64,000 bases of DNA. Source: Stomatobaculum sp. F0698. GTDB lineage: Bacteria; Bacillota; Clostridia; Lachnospirales; Lachnospiraceae. The stretch spans positions 1,116,001 to 1,180,000 of the forward strand of contig NZ_CP130060.1 of assembly GCF_030644385.1 (NCBI RefSeq). Reading direction: 5' to 3'. Under the pieces are notes generated by a model. It ran no database searches. It was not told where the DNA came from and was given only the letters and a program-made list of their open reading frames with translations. This document shows positions 9,155 through 17,289 of this stretch, in pieces. Position 1 is the first letter of the stretch. Each line of letters starts with the position of its first letter. The position numbers and the translations under genes are program-made.

Positions 9155-9297
9155 AGCCCTTACCTCTGAACCTCTTGTTGCGTCAACGCTTAGATATCTG
9201 CAGAAGAGCATACCTTAAATACGTCCGTTCGTCTATGACAATGACAAAACTGTAAACAAATTGTAAACTTTCTCTATATTTATGTGGGCTTTTGAAT

Positions 9298-9336
9298 AAA
9301 AAGAGCGCTGGAACAGACTCTTCCATCGCTCTTTTT
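9298..9336 (-). terminator. Rho-independent terminator of ilvC
   Basis: A hairpin with arms aaaaagagcg and cgctcttttt, strengthened by an internal GGAA/TTCC pairing, lies 13 bp after the ilvC stop. Both strands have a T run, so it may act in both directions. Confidence 0.75.
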
Positions 9337-9348
9337 CTGTCTTTACCT

Positions 9349-10416
<1,068 letters not shown>

Positions 10417-10421
10417 TTATC

Positions 10422-10462
10422 AAAAAAGAACGAATTCTGCGACTCTCAGTCCGCGAAAGAAT
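10422..10462 (-). terminator. Possible attenuator or partial terminator between ilvN and ilvC
   Basis: On the minus strand an imperfect hairpin (ATTCT ... AGAAT enclosing GCGGACT/AGTCGC with one bulge) is followed by TCGTTC and six T residues, 50 bp before the ilvC start. It could lower ilvC transcription relative to ilvN or end the ilvN message. The stem has a bulge, so strength is uncertain. Confidence 0.4.
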
Positions 10463-10481
10463 CCGGTTCTGATAACCTCAC

Positions 10482-10979
10482 TTAAGGCAGATATTTGATA
10501 TCATCCGCGCCGCGCGCAAGTCCTGTGATACCGGTTCGCGCAAGTTCCAAAATCTCATACTCTTCCAGCAAAGCGAGCAACGCATCCAGTTTCTTTTGAT
10601 CTCCGGTCAGCATAATGGTGAGAGAACTCTTTGCCACATCCACTATGCTCGCGCGAAAAATCTGCACCACCGCATGCACCGATTCTCTCTGATCTGCGTT
10701 TGCCCGAATTTTTACCATCATAAGCTCGCGGTAAACGCTCTTATCCTCCGGAAGGCGCTTGATATCTTTGACATCCTCGAGCTTACGAATCTGCTTTTCG
10801 ATTTGCTCCAGTACATCGTCATCGCCGTTTGAGACAACCGTCATTCTCGTGTAACGCGGATCCGCGGTGACACCGGCCGTAATGCTCTCGATATTATACC
10901 CTCTGCGCGTAAACAATCCGGCAATGCGACTCAGAACACCGGGTGTGTTGTCCATCAAAAGCGAAAAAACGACTCTCAT
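10482..10979 (-). CDS. ilvN: Acetolactate synthase small (regulatory) subunit
   Basis: A 165-residue protein with an N-terminal ACT domain (MRVVFSLLMDNTPGVLSRIAG region, valine-binding) and the C-terminal ALS_ss domain beginning near residue 80. It confers valine feedback inhibition on the acetolactate synthase catalytic subunit. The start follows GGAGGAG with six bases between; the longer reading frame upstream lies beyond the predicted transcription start. No ilvB catalytic gene is adjacent: the upstream neighbour is pckA across a 560-bp gap, so the partner must be encoded elsewhere. Confidence 0.93.
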   Translation of the reverse strand: MRVVFSLLMDNTPGVLSRIAGLFTRRGYNIESITAGVTADPRYTRMTVVSNGDDDVLEQIEKQIRKLEDVKDIKRLPEDKSVYRELMMVKIRANADQRESVHAVVQIFRASIVDVAKSSLTIMLTGDQKKLDALLALLEEYEILELARTGITGLARGADDIKYLP

Positions 10980-11006
10980 CTCCATCTCCTCCGTTATACG
11001 CAAGTT

Positions 11007-11035
11007 ATGATAGCAACGCGTCTTCAAAAAGTCAA
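11007..11035 (-). promoter_or_regulatory. Promoter of ilvN
   Basis: TTGACT, a 17-bp spacer and TATCAT lie 28 bp upstream of the ilvN start on the minus strand. This predicts a short leader of about 20 bases, leaving no room for a T-box or peptide attenuator upstream of ilvN. Confidence 0.7.
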
Positions 11036-11337
11036 CTTGCCCCAAATTTCCCAAACAAGCGTCCGCATTGCGTTTTGTTGTTCTCTCTTTTCTCTGCCGC
11101 TCTTCTTTTGTGCAAAAAACACAGCATTATACATCTCTTCCCAAAATTCTGTCAGTTTTCCCAAAAGGTCACAAAAATGACAGCTTTCTTTTTTCGGTCC
11201 TTATTTTAATTTTCGTCTCTTGTTCAGCAATCTTGATCCCTGTTTCTTCCTTATTATATAAGATGCAAAAGGAAGCATATTATGGCAGAACAATTCTGTC
11301 CACCGAATGCGCAATTTAGCTCGGAACTATATAGTTT

Positions 11338-11354
11338 TCATATTTTGATTATGT
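11338..11354. promoter_or_regulatory. Inverted-repeat motif, copy 1 (TCATA-N7-TATGT)
   Basis: TCATA, seven bases and TATGT, preceded by TTT. It matches three other intergenic copies in this window in half-site sequence and spacing. Candidate transcription factor site; the regulator is unknown. Confidence 0.4.
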
Positions 11355-11421
11355 TAACCCATTCTTCTTTCAACTCTTTCGCATCCTATGCCGGATCGAC
11401 CTGCGTGCGCCCCTATTATTT

Positions 11422-11438
11422 ACATAATTATTTTATGT
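11422..11438. promoter_or_regulatory. Inverted-repeat motif, copy 2 (ACATA-N7-TATGT)
   Basis: Exact ACATA-N7-TATGT preceded by TTT, about 390 bp upstream of the ilvN promoter and about 60 bp beyond the pckA terminator. Same layout as the copies at 47410 and 49210. Confidence 0.4.
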
Positions 11439-11495
11439 TGTGATTCCGGAAGTTTGTCGCGCGGATCCGAAAACGGAATACAAGTTGAATACAGC

Positions 11496-11529
11496 AAAAA
11501 GGAACTGTGCGCTTGCACAGTTCCTTTTT
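11496..11529 (-). terminator. Rho-independent terminator of pckA
   Basis: A perfect 15-bp stem (arms aaaaaggaactgtgc and its complement) with a four-base loop sits 15 bp after the pckA stop. A/T runs on both sides allow bidirectional action. Confidence 0.9.
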
Positions 11530-11543
11530 CGTTCAAGTACGTC

Positions 11544-13154
11544 TTATGCCTCGGTCTTCGGGCCCGCTGCGACAAGTGCCTTGCCGGCATCATTGCCCTC
11601 ATACTTTGCAAAGTTCTTGATGAAACGATCTGCGAGATCTTTGGCTCTCTTGGTCCACTCCTCGCTGTCCGCATAGGTATCTCTCGGATCCAGAATGGTC
11701 GGATCCACACCCGGCAGTTCGGTCGGAACTTCAAAGTCGAAGAACGGAATCTTCTTCGTCGGTGCCTTCAGAACATCGCCGTTCAGGATGGCATCGATGA
11801 TACCTCTCGTATCCTTAATCGAAATTCTCTTGCCGCTGCCGTTCCAGCCGGTGTTCACGAGATAAGCCTTCGCACCGCTCTGCTCCATGCGCTTCACGAG
11901 TTCTTCCGCGTACTTGGTCGGATGAAGCTCCAGGAAAGCCTGGCCGAAGCAAGCCGAGAAGGTCGGGGTCGGCTCGGTAATGCCGCGCTCGGTACCTGCG
12001 AGCTTTGCCGTAAAGCCGGACAGGAAGTAATACTTGGTCTGCTCCGGGGTCAGAATGGAAACCGGCGGCAATACGCCGAATGCATCTGCCGAGAGGAAAA
12101 TGACATTCTCCGCAGCCGGACCGTGGGAAATCGGTTTAACAATCTTCTCGATGTGATCGATCGGGTACGAGACACGGGTATTCTCCGTGACGCTCTTGTC
12201 GGTAAAATCAATCTTGCCGTTTGCATCGACCGTCACGTTCTCAAGAAGCGCGTCGCGGCGAATTGCACGGTAGATATCCGGCTCGGACTCCTTGTCGAGG
12301 TTAATGACCTTTGCGTAGCAGCCTCCCTCAAAGTTGAACACGCCGGAGTCATCCCAACCGTGCTCATCATCTCCGATGAGAAGGCGCTTCGGATCCGTGG
12401 AGAGCGTGGTCTTGCCGGTGCCGGAGAGACCGAAGAACACTGCGGTGTTCTTGCCGTCCATATCGGTATTTGCCGAGCAGTGCATCGAAGCGATACCGCG
12501 AAGCGGCAGGTAGTAGTTCATCATCGAGAACATACCCTTCTTCATCTCGCCGCCGTACCAAGTGTTCAGGATAACCTGCTCCTTGGTCGTGATGTTGAAA
12601 ACAACCGCGGTCTCGGAATTGAGTCCGAGCTCCTTGTAGTTCTCAACCTTTGCCTTCGACGCATTGTAGACAATGAAGTCCGGCTCAAAGTTCTCGAGTT
12701 CTTCCGCAGTCGGCTTAATGAACATGTTGGTCACAAAGTGTGCCTGCCACGCCACTTCGACAATGAAGCGAACCGCCATGCGGGTGTCCTTGTTTGCACC
12801 GCAGAAAGCATCAACCACAAAGAGGCGCTTATTGGAAAGCTCCTTCTTTGCGAGTTCCTTCACTGCGTGCCAAGCCTCCTCGGAAGCCGGATGGTTATCG
12901 TTCTTATACTCATCGGAGGTCCACCAGACCGTATCCTTGGAGTTCTCGTCCATGACGATGAACTTGTCTTTCGGGGAGCGTCCCGTGTAGATTCCCGTCA
13001 TCACGTTAACGGCATCCAGTTCGGTCACCTGTCCCTTCTCGAAGCCCTCGAGACCCGCCTTGGTCTCCTCTTCAAAGAGCAACTCATATGACGGATTGTG
13101 TACGATTTCTGTTGTCCCGGTAATGCCATACTTGCTTAAATCAAGCTTACTCAT
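11544..13154 (-). CDS. pckA: Phosphoenolpyruvate carboxykinase (ATP)
   Basis: A 536-residue enzyme of the usual ATP-type length. It interconverts oxaloacetate plus ATP with phosphoenolpyruvate, CO2 and ADP; in anaerobes it often runs toward oxaloacetate. The P-loop GLSGTGKTT lies at 242-250, followed by the DDEHGW metal and nucleotide segment near 265. The N-terminal RSPKDKF segment binds substrate. The start has GGAGGAAAAGG just upstream. The gene is monocistronic, with its own promoter and terminator. With fumC near 50 kb it fits a reductive C4-dicarboxylate branch, though that link is inferred. Confidence 0.97.
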   Translation of the reverse strand: MSKLDLSKYGITGTTEIVHNPSYELLFEEETKAGLEGFEKGQVTELDAVNVMTGIYTGRSPKDKFIVMDENSKDTVWWTSDEYKNDNHPASEEAWHAVKELAKKELSNKRLFVVDAFCGANKDTRMAVRFIVEVAWQAHFVTNMFIKPTAEELENFEPDFIVYNASKAKVENYKELGLNSETAVVFNITTKEQVILNTWYGGEMKKGMFSMMNYYLPLRGIASMHCSANTDMDGKNTAVFFGLSGTGKTTLSTDPKRLLIGDDEHGWDDSGVFNFEGGCYAKVINLDKESEPDIYRAIRRDALLENVTVDANGKIDFTDKSVTENTRVSYPIDHIEKIVKPISHGPAAENVIFLSADAFGVLPPVSILTPEQTKYYFLSGFTAKLAGTERGITEPTPTFSACFGQAFLELHPTKYAEELVKRMEQSGAKAYLVNTGWNGSGKRISIKDTRGIIDAILNGDVLKAPTKKIPFFDFEVPTELPGVDPTILDPRDTYADSEEWTKRAKDLADRFIKNFAKYEGNDAGKALVAAGPKTEA

Positions 13155-13222
13155 GTACCTTTTCCTCCTCTGTCCTCCGCTCGTGCAAATGCACAGATTT
13201 CTCGGGGTTAAGTTCCGGGATT

Positions 13223-13251
13223 ATTATACACTATATCCGAACAGAAAACAA
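13223..13251 (-). promoter_or_regulatory. Promoter of pckA
   Basis: TTGTTT, a 17-bp spacer and TATAAT on the minus strand. The -35 element touches the nfnB stop codon. The predicted 5' leader is about 65 bases. Confidence 0.75.
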
Positions 13252-14643
13252 TCACGCACGTTTTGCTTTGAGATATTCATCTATGCCGCGCGCAGCCTGC
13301 TTTCCCGCTCCCATCGCAAGAATAACGGTCGCGGCACCGATTACGGCATCGCCGCCCGCAAAAACACCTTCGCGCGTTGTCTGTCCGCTCTTTTCATCCG
13401 CAATCAGGCAGCCCCGGCGATTGGTATCAAGACCTTTGGTTGTGGAAGCAAGCAGCGGATTCGGAGAGGTACCGAGAGCCATGATGACAGTGTCTGCCGG
13501 AATTTCCTCCTCGGAGCCCGGAATCTCAACCGGTCTTCTTCTGCCGGAGGCATCCGGCTCTCCAAGTTCCATATGAATCACGCGAACCGCTCTGACCCAA
13601 CCGTTCTCATCTTCCAGTATTTCGACCGGATTGGTGAGTAAATCGAAGATAACGCCCTCTTCCTTCGCATGGTGCACTTCTTCGACACGAGCGGGCAACT
13701 CCGCCTCCGAACGGCGGTAAACAATGTGTGTCTCTGCGCCGAGGCGGAGCGCCGTTCGCGCAGCATCCATCGCAACGTTTCCGCCGCCCACCACAATTGC
13801 ACGCTTACCCGCAAAGATCGGCGTGTCGTAATCCTCTCGGAAAGCCTTCATGAGGTTGTTGCGCGTTAAGAACTCATTGGCCGAAAACACGCCGCTCGCG
13901 GTCTCGCCCGGAATGTGCATGAACATCGGCAGACCCGCACCGGAACCGATAAACACCGCGTCGTAGCCCTCGTGATCCAGAAGGTCGTCCACAGAGACCG
14001 ACTTGCCGACTATGGTATTGGTTTCGATTTCAACACCGAGTTTCTTTACGTTCTCTACTTCGTGGGCCACAACCGTGTCCTTCGGCAAACGGAACTCCGG
14101 AATACCGTAGACCAGCACGCCGCCCGGTTCATGGAGCGCTTCAAAGATTTTGACTTCATAGCCGAGTTTGGCAAGTTCTCCGGCACAGGTAAGTCCTGCG
14201 GGACCTGCCCCGATGACAGCAACGCGCTGTCCGTTTTTCTCGGAGGTGTTCTGCGGCTCCAGTTTGTGCTCCCGCGCCCAATCCGCCACATAGCGCTCCA
14301 ATTTGCCGATTGCAACCGGCTCTCCTTTGATACCGCGAATACAGACTCCCTCGCACTGGGTCTCCTGCGGGCAGACACGGCCGCAAACCGCAGGAAGTGC
14401 GGAGCTCTCCGCAATAATCCCGGCAGCTTTTGCTTCCTGCCCCGCGATTACCTGCTGTAAAAATCCCGGAATATCAATCGATACGGGACATCCGGCAACA
14501 CAGCGCGGATTCTTACAATTCAGACAGCGCGATGCCTCTGCTCTCGCCTCTTCTTCTGTGTAGCCGAGACAGACTTCCTCAAAGTTGTGTGCGCGTTCTT
14601 CCGGTGCCTGCTCCCGAATCGGGACTCTCTTCATCATGTCCAT
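13252..14643 (-). CDS. nfnB: NfnB-type NADPH-binding subunit (GltD/SudA-like flavoprotein)
   Basis: A 463-residue FAD/NAD(P)H oxidoreductase. The N-terminal Fe-S segment has CLNCKNPRCVAGCP and CGRVCPQETQCEGVC. Two dinucleotide folds follow: VIGAGPAGLTCAGELAKLG near 147 and VVGGGNVAMDAARTALRLGA near 285. The family includes the small subunit of glutamate synthase, SudA and NfnB. No glutamate synthase large subunit is nearby, while an NfnA-type partner is directly upstream, so NADH-dependent ferredoxin:NADP oxidoreductase is the best reading. That complex bifurcates electrons between ferredoxin, NADH and NADP. The start at 14643 follows GGAGGT by eight bases and shares one base with the nfnA stop (TAATG). 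Confidence 0.82.
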   Translation of the reverse strand: MDMMKRVPIREQAPEERAHNFEEVCLGYTEEEARAEASRCLNCKNPRCVAGCPVSIDIPGFLQQVIAGQEAKAAGIIAESSALPAVCGRVCPQETQCEGVCIRGIKGEPVAIGKLERYVADWAREHKLEPQNTSEKNGQRVAVIGAGPAGLTCAGELAKLGYEVKIFEALHEPGGVLVYGIPEFRLPKDTVVAHEVENVKKLGVEIETNTIVGKSVSVDDLLDHEGYDAVFIGSGAGLPMFMHIPGETASGVFSANEFLTRNNLMKAFREDYDTPIFAGKRAIVVGGGNVAMDAARTALRLGAETHIVYRRSEAELPARVEEVHHAKEEGVIFDLLTNPVEILEDENGWVRAVRVIHMELGEPDASGRRRPVEIPGSEEEIPADTVIMALGTSPNPLLASTTKGLDTNRRGCLIADEKSGQTTREGVFAGGDAVIGAATVILAMGAGKQAARGIDEYLKAKRA

Positions 14644-15536
14644 TACTGCTGACCTCCGCAATTTCCGCAGCCACCGTGGTGCGTCTTTCCTTCCTTGAAC
14701 TTGAGATACTCTCTCCCCTCTTCGCTCGCGTACATTCTTGCACGCTTCATCGCCTGATCGAAATCAATGAGATGCGCGTCGAACTCGGGACCGTCCACAC
14801 AGGCAAATTTCACTTCGTCACCGACAATCAGTCGACATGCTCCGCACATACCGGTGCCGTCCACCATAATGGGGTTCATGCTGGCAATCGTCGGAATTCC
14901 GAGCTTCTTGGTGAGTAAGGAGACAAACTTCATCATAATCATCGGGCCGATGGCAACGCAAAGATCGTAGTGCTTACCTTCTTTTTCCACCAGCTCTTCT
15001 ACCTTTGCAGTTACAAGACCGTGGAAACCGTAGGAACCGTCATCGGTGGTGACGTAGAGATGATCTCCGACCAGGGCACGCATCTCCTCTTCGAGTATCA
15101 CCAAATCCTTGGTCTTCGCTCCCTGCACAACATCCGCAACGACGCCCTGCTCCTTGAGCCACTTGACCTGCGGATAGACCGGTGCCGTGCCAACGCCGCC
15201 GGCGACAAAGAGAATGTTCATTTTTTGAAGTTCTTCCGCCGTCTTGTGGGTTAGTTCCGACGGACGTCCCAGAGGTCCCACAACATCTTCAAAGCAATCT
15301 CCAACTTCCAGTTTTGCCATACGCGCGCTGCTTGAACCGACAACTTGGAATACAATGGCGATGGTTCCCTTCTCACGGTCATAATCGCAGACCGTCAACG
15401 GGATACGCTCGCCGTAGCGATCGATTTTCACAATTAAAAACTCACCCGGCAGACATTTCCGCGCGACACGCGGCGCCTCAAGATCCATGAACCAAATCTG
15501 CTCCGCAAGTTTTCTCTTCGTTATGATCTTATACAT
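14643..15536 (-). CDS. nfnA: NfnA-type NAD-binding subunit (SudB/ferredoxin-NADP reductase-like)
   Basis: A 297-residue flavoprotein of the dihydroorotate dehydrogenase electron-transfer family: FAD-binding barrel (RIPLTVCDYD near 60), NAD-binding fold (FVAGGVGTAPVYPQ near 112), and a [2Fe-2S] cysteine set in GTGMCGACRLIVGDEVKFAC near 225-245. With the downstream subunit it forms the NfnAB transhydrogenase. The last residues, HHGGCGNCGG, add a second Cys pair and two His residues whose role is unknown. The start has AAAGGAG eight bases upstream. Alternative name: sulfide dehydrogenase subunit beta. Confidence 0.82.
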   Translation of the reverse strand: MYKIITKRKLAEQIWFMDLEAPRVARKCLPGEFLIVKIDRYGERIPLTVCDYDREKGTIAIVFQVVGSSSARMAKLEVGDCFEDVVGPLGRPSELTHKTAEELQKMNILFVAGGVGTAPVYPQVKWLKEQGVVADVVQGAKTKDLVILEEEMRALVGDHLYVTTDDGSYGFHGLVTAKVEELVEKEGKHYDLCVAIGPMIMMKFVSLLTKKLGIPTIASMNPIMVDGTGMCGACRLIVGDEVKFACVDGPEFDAHLIDFDQAMKRARMYASEEGREYLKFKEGKTHHGGCGNCGGQQ

Positions 15537-15579
15537 AAGGGTTCTCCTTTGTTCTATTGCCGTATCACAAAAGCAAAGC

Positions 15580-16083
15580 TCATCTCACACCGCCGCGCAC
15601 GCGTTCATAGCGGCAAAAGGAAAAAGGAAGATTGAAATAGGTCTCTTCCTCACTCTCCTGTGTGAGCTTCCAGTCCGGATCTTCATCAAGATTCGGAAAG
15701 AAGCGATCCCCATCATAGCGGTAATCGATTTTCGTCAACTCTGCCTTATCCGCGTAGGGTAGGAAGTCTCGGTAAACCCCCTCTCCACCGCACACAAAAA
15801 TCTCATCTCCCGGAATTCCGCTCAGCTTTTCCAGTACTTCTTCGATGCTGCGACATACAGTGACTCCCTTCGGCGAAAAATCGGGATCTCGACTCAATAC
15901 CAGATTGCGCCTGCCGTAAAGAGGCTGCTGCCCCGGCAAGTCCAAAAAGGTCTTTCGCCCCATAATGACCGTTTTCCCTAGCGTCTCCTCAAGAAACAGT
16001 TGTTGATCGCGCGGAATTTTGACCAGAAGTTTTCCGCCTTTCCCGATGGCCCAGGATTTGTCCACCGCCGCAATCAAAATCAT
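15580..16083 (-). CDS. folA: Dihydrofolate reductase
   Basis: A 167-residue enzyme that reduces dihydrofolate to tetrahydrofolate with NADPH. Family landmarks are MILIAAVDKSWAIGKGGKL at the start, TVIMGRKTFLDLP near 40-50, NLVLSRD near 60 and the C-terminal EIFVCGGEGVYRDFLPYAD. The start overlaps the stop of the upstream ThyX-like gene by 4 bp (ATGA), so the two are translationally coupled, which supports a joint role in thymidylate and folate turnover. Confidence 0.95.
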   Translation of the reverse strand: MILIAAVDKSWAIGKGGKLLVKIPRDQQLFLEETLGKTVIMGRKTFLDLPGQQPLYGRRNLVLSRDPDFSPKGVTVCRSIEEVLEKLSGIPGDEIFVCGGEGVYRDFLPYADKAELTKIDYRYDGDRFFPNLDEDPDWKLTQESEEETYFNLPFSFCRYERVRGGVR

Positions 16084-16703
16084 GCTTCCTCTCCCAAAAT
16101 GAGTTCTTTCGCATAGGGCAGTTCAAGTATCCAGTCACAGAAACGGTGCCACTCCTCCAACTTATGATCCCGACGCGCAAAATAAATATGTACCAGAGTC
16201 TCGTAGTTAAACGTGCAAGTACGAAGTTGCTCGTAACTCTCCGGCAACAGCTGAATCATAGAGTACCAAGCCTGCTTGTCCTTGGTTTCCACAAAACGAA
16301 GGCGCAGCTGTTCCAAGACACCAATCATGCTGTCCAGTGCCGCAAGCGCCTCTTCACTCATGTGATCATGCGAAAAATCCGCGCGCGTAAACGGTTTGCT
16401 GTGAATTTTATGCATGGTAGAGGTTGAGTTTGCGACCGTCGCGACCTTATAGGTATCGTACTCCTTCCACCAGTAAAGCGGCGCTGTGATGTCCACCGAG
16501 ACAAAAATCTGTCTCATGTACTTACGGTGGTCGCTCCCGGCCTTACGCAGTCTCTTTGCCAGGCCCAGATCGTTCTCCCCCAACACATAATTTCCCGTTT
16601 CATCATAATAACTATCGCTTCTCGCCCAAGAATTCAGCGGGTTGCGCGCTCCGCGCATTGCATTTTCGAGATTCATGACTGCACTGTGTTCCAGTTTAAT
16701 CAT
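16080..16703 (-). CDS. Putative divergent FAD-dependent thymidylate synthase (ThyX-like)
   Basis: A 207-residue soluble protein. Its core, from DHRKYMRQIFVSVDITAPLY through WWKEYDTYKVATVANSTSTM, has the layout of the ThyX segment that contains RHRxxSxNxxSxR, but the RHR triad is replaced by WKE-type residues and only the downstream N and S positions look similar. A second conserved-looking stretch is MHKIHSKPFTRADFSHD. Translational coupling with folA fits a thymidylate function, because ThyX or ThyA makes the folate that DHFR recycles. Proteins like this are usually annotated as hypothetical in gut Firmicutes and phages. The ThyX assignment is an inference from motif layout and context; a different folate-linked role is possible. 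Confidence 0.5.
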   Translation of the reverse strand: MIKLEHSAVMNLENAMRGARNPLNSWARSDSYYDETGNYVLGENDLGLAKRLRKAGSDHRKYMRQIFVSVDITAPLYWWKEYDTYKVATVANSTSTMHKIHSKPFTRADFSHDHMSEEALAALDSMIGVLEQLRLRFVETKDKQAWYSMIQLLPESYEQLRTCTFNYETLVHIYFARRDHKLEEWHRFCDWILELPYAKELILGEEA

Positions 16704-16743
16704 CGTTTTCCGCCCTCTTTCTTCCTATTTAAAATGCGCTGTC

Positions 16744-17187
16744 CTAGTTGGATTCGTTCATGCGATTACGCTTGCGCTCTTGATAGCGCGCATAGGCCTT
16801 TTCCAACATTGCCTTTTCATTGGCAAATTTCAGAAGATGCCATGCCTCGTGATACTTGTAATAACCGGAATCCATAAAGAACTCCTCCCGCTGCGGTTTC
16901 GAGTAGTAGCTGTCAGCGCTCATCAGAAACCAATGGACACTCTTATCCACAAGTTCCGCCTGCGCATTGAAGGTGTATTCACTCTTGCCGATATACTCGA
17001 CAATGCGTGCGCTGACCCCTGTCTCTTCCTTGACTTCCCGGAGCGCTGTGGTCTCAAAGTTCTCTCCCTCTTCGACCGTTCCCTTTGGGAGCACCCAGCC
17101 CTCATAGCGATTTCTGTAATTCTTATAGAGCAGCAGGATCTTTCCGTGAAAGATCACGATGCCGCCGCAGCTCGTTGCTTCGACCAT
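16744..17187 (-). CDS. Nudix hydrolase
   Basis: A 147-residue protein with a complete Nudix box, GTVEEGENFETTALREVKEE followed by TGV, near residues 38-60. It should hydrolyse a nucleoside diphosphate linked to another group; the tyrosine-rich segments YKNYRNRYEGW and ADSYYSKPQ suggest a nucleotide-sugar or diadenosine-type substrate, but the sequence does not fix it. The ATG start follows GGAGGG by eight bases; a TTG two codons earlier is less likely. A separate promoter lies upstream, so it need not depend on the U32 gene. Confidence 0.88.
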   Translation of the reverse strand: MVEATSCGGIVIFHGKILLLYKNYRNRYEGWVLPKGTVEEGENFETTALREVKEETGVSARIVEYIGKSEYTFNAQAELVDKSVHWFLMSADSYYSKPQREEFFMDSGYYKYHEAWHLLKFANEKAMLEKAYARYQERKRNRMNESN

Positions 17188-17229
17188 TTGCAATCCCTCC
17201 TGCGCGACGCATATCCAAAATTAAATGTA

Positions 17230-17258
17230 AGTGTACTACTGACAGCTGCGTGATACAA
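17230..17258 (-). promoter_or_regulatory. Promoter of the Nudix gene and possibly folA cluster
   Basis: TTGTAT, a 17-bp spacer and TACACT on the minus strand, 43 bp upstream of the Nudix start. The ThyX-like and folA genes follow 40 bp after the Nudix stop and could be on this transcript. Confidence 0.55.
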
Positions 17259-17289
17259 GCACTTTCCAAAGCGAAACTTTCGTCCGGCT

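Larger units (their letters stand above)
11036..11495. other. Gene-free AT-rich spacer between ilvN promoter and pckA terminator
   Basis: No convincing coding frame or RNA gene is present. The stretch is clearly more AT-rich than the flanking genes. It contains two copies of the ACATA-N7-TATGT-type inverted repeat (11338-11354 and 11422-11438), which are also found beside argG. Confidence 0.6.

Noticed and set aside
10980..11495. T-box or peptide attenuator upstream of ilvN
   Set aside because: The predicted start site leaves a leader of about 20 bases; no GGGTGG T-box or branched-chain-codon leader peptide was found.
13252..15536. Glutamate synthase small subunit and sulfide dehydrogenase as separate enzymes
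   Set aside because: The two subunits are translationally coupled, and no glutamate synthase large subunit is nearby; the NfnAB reading explains both.
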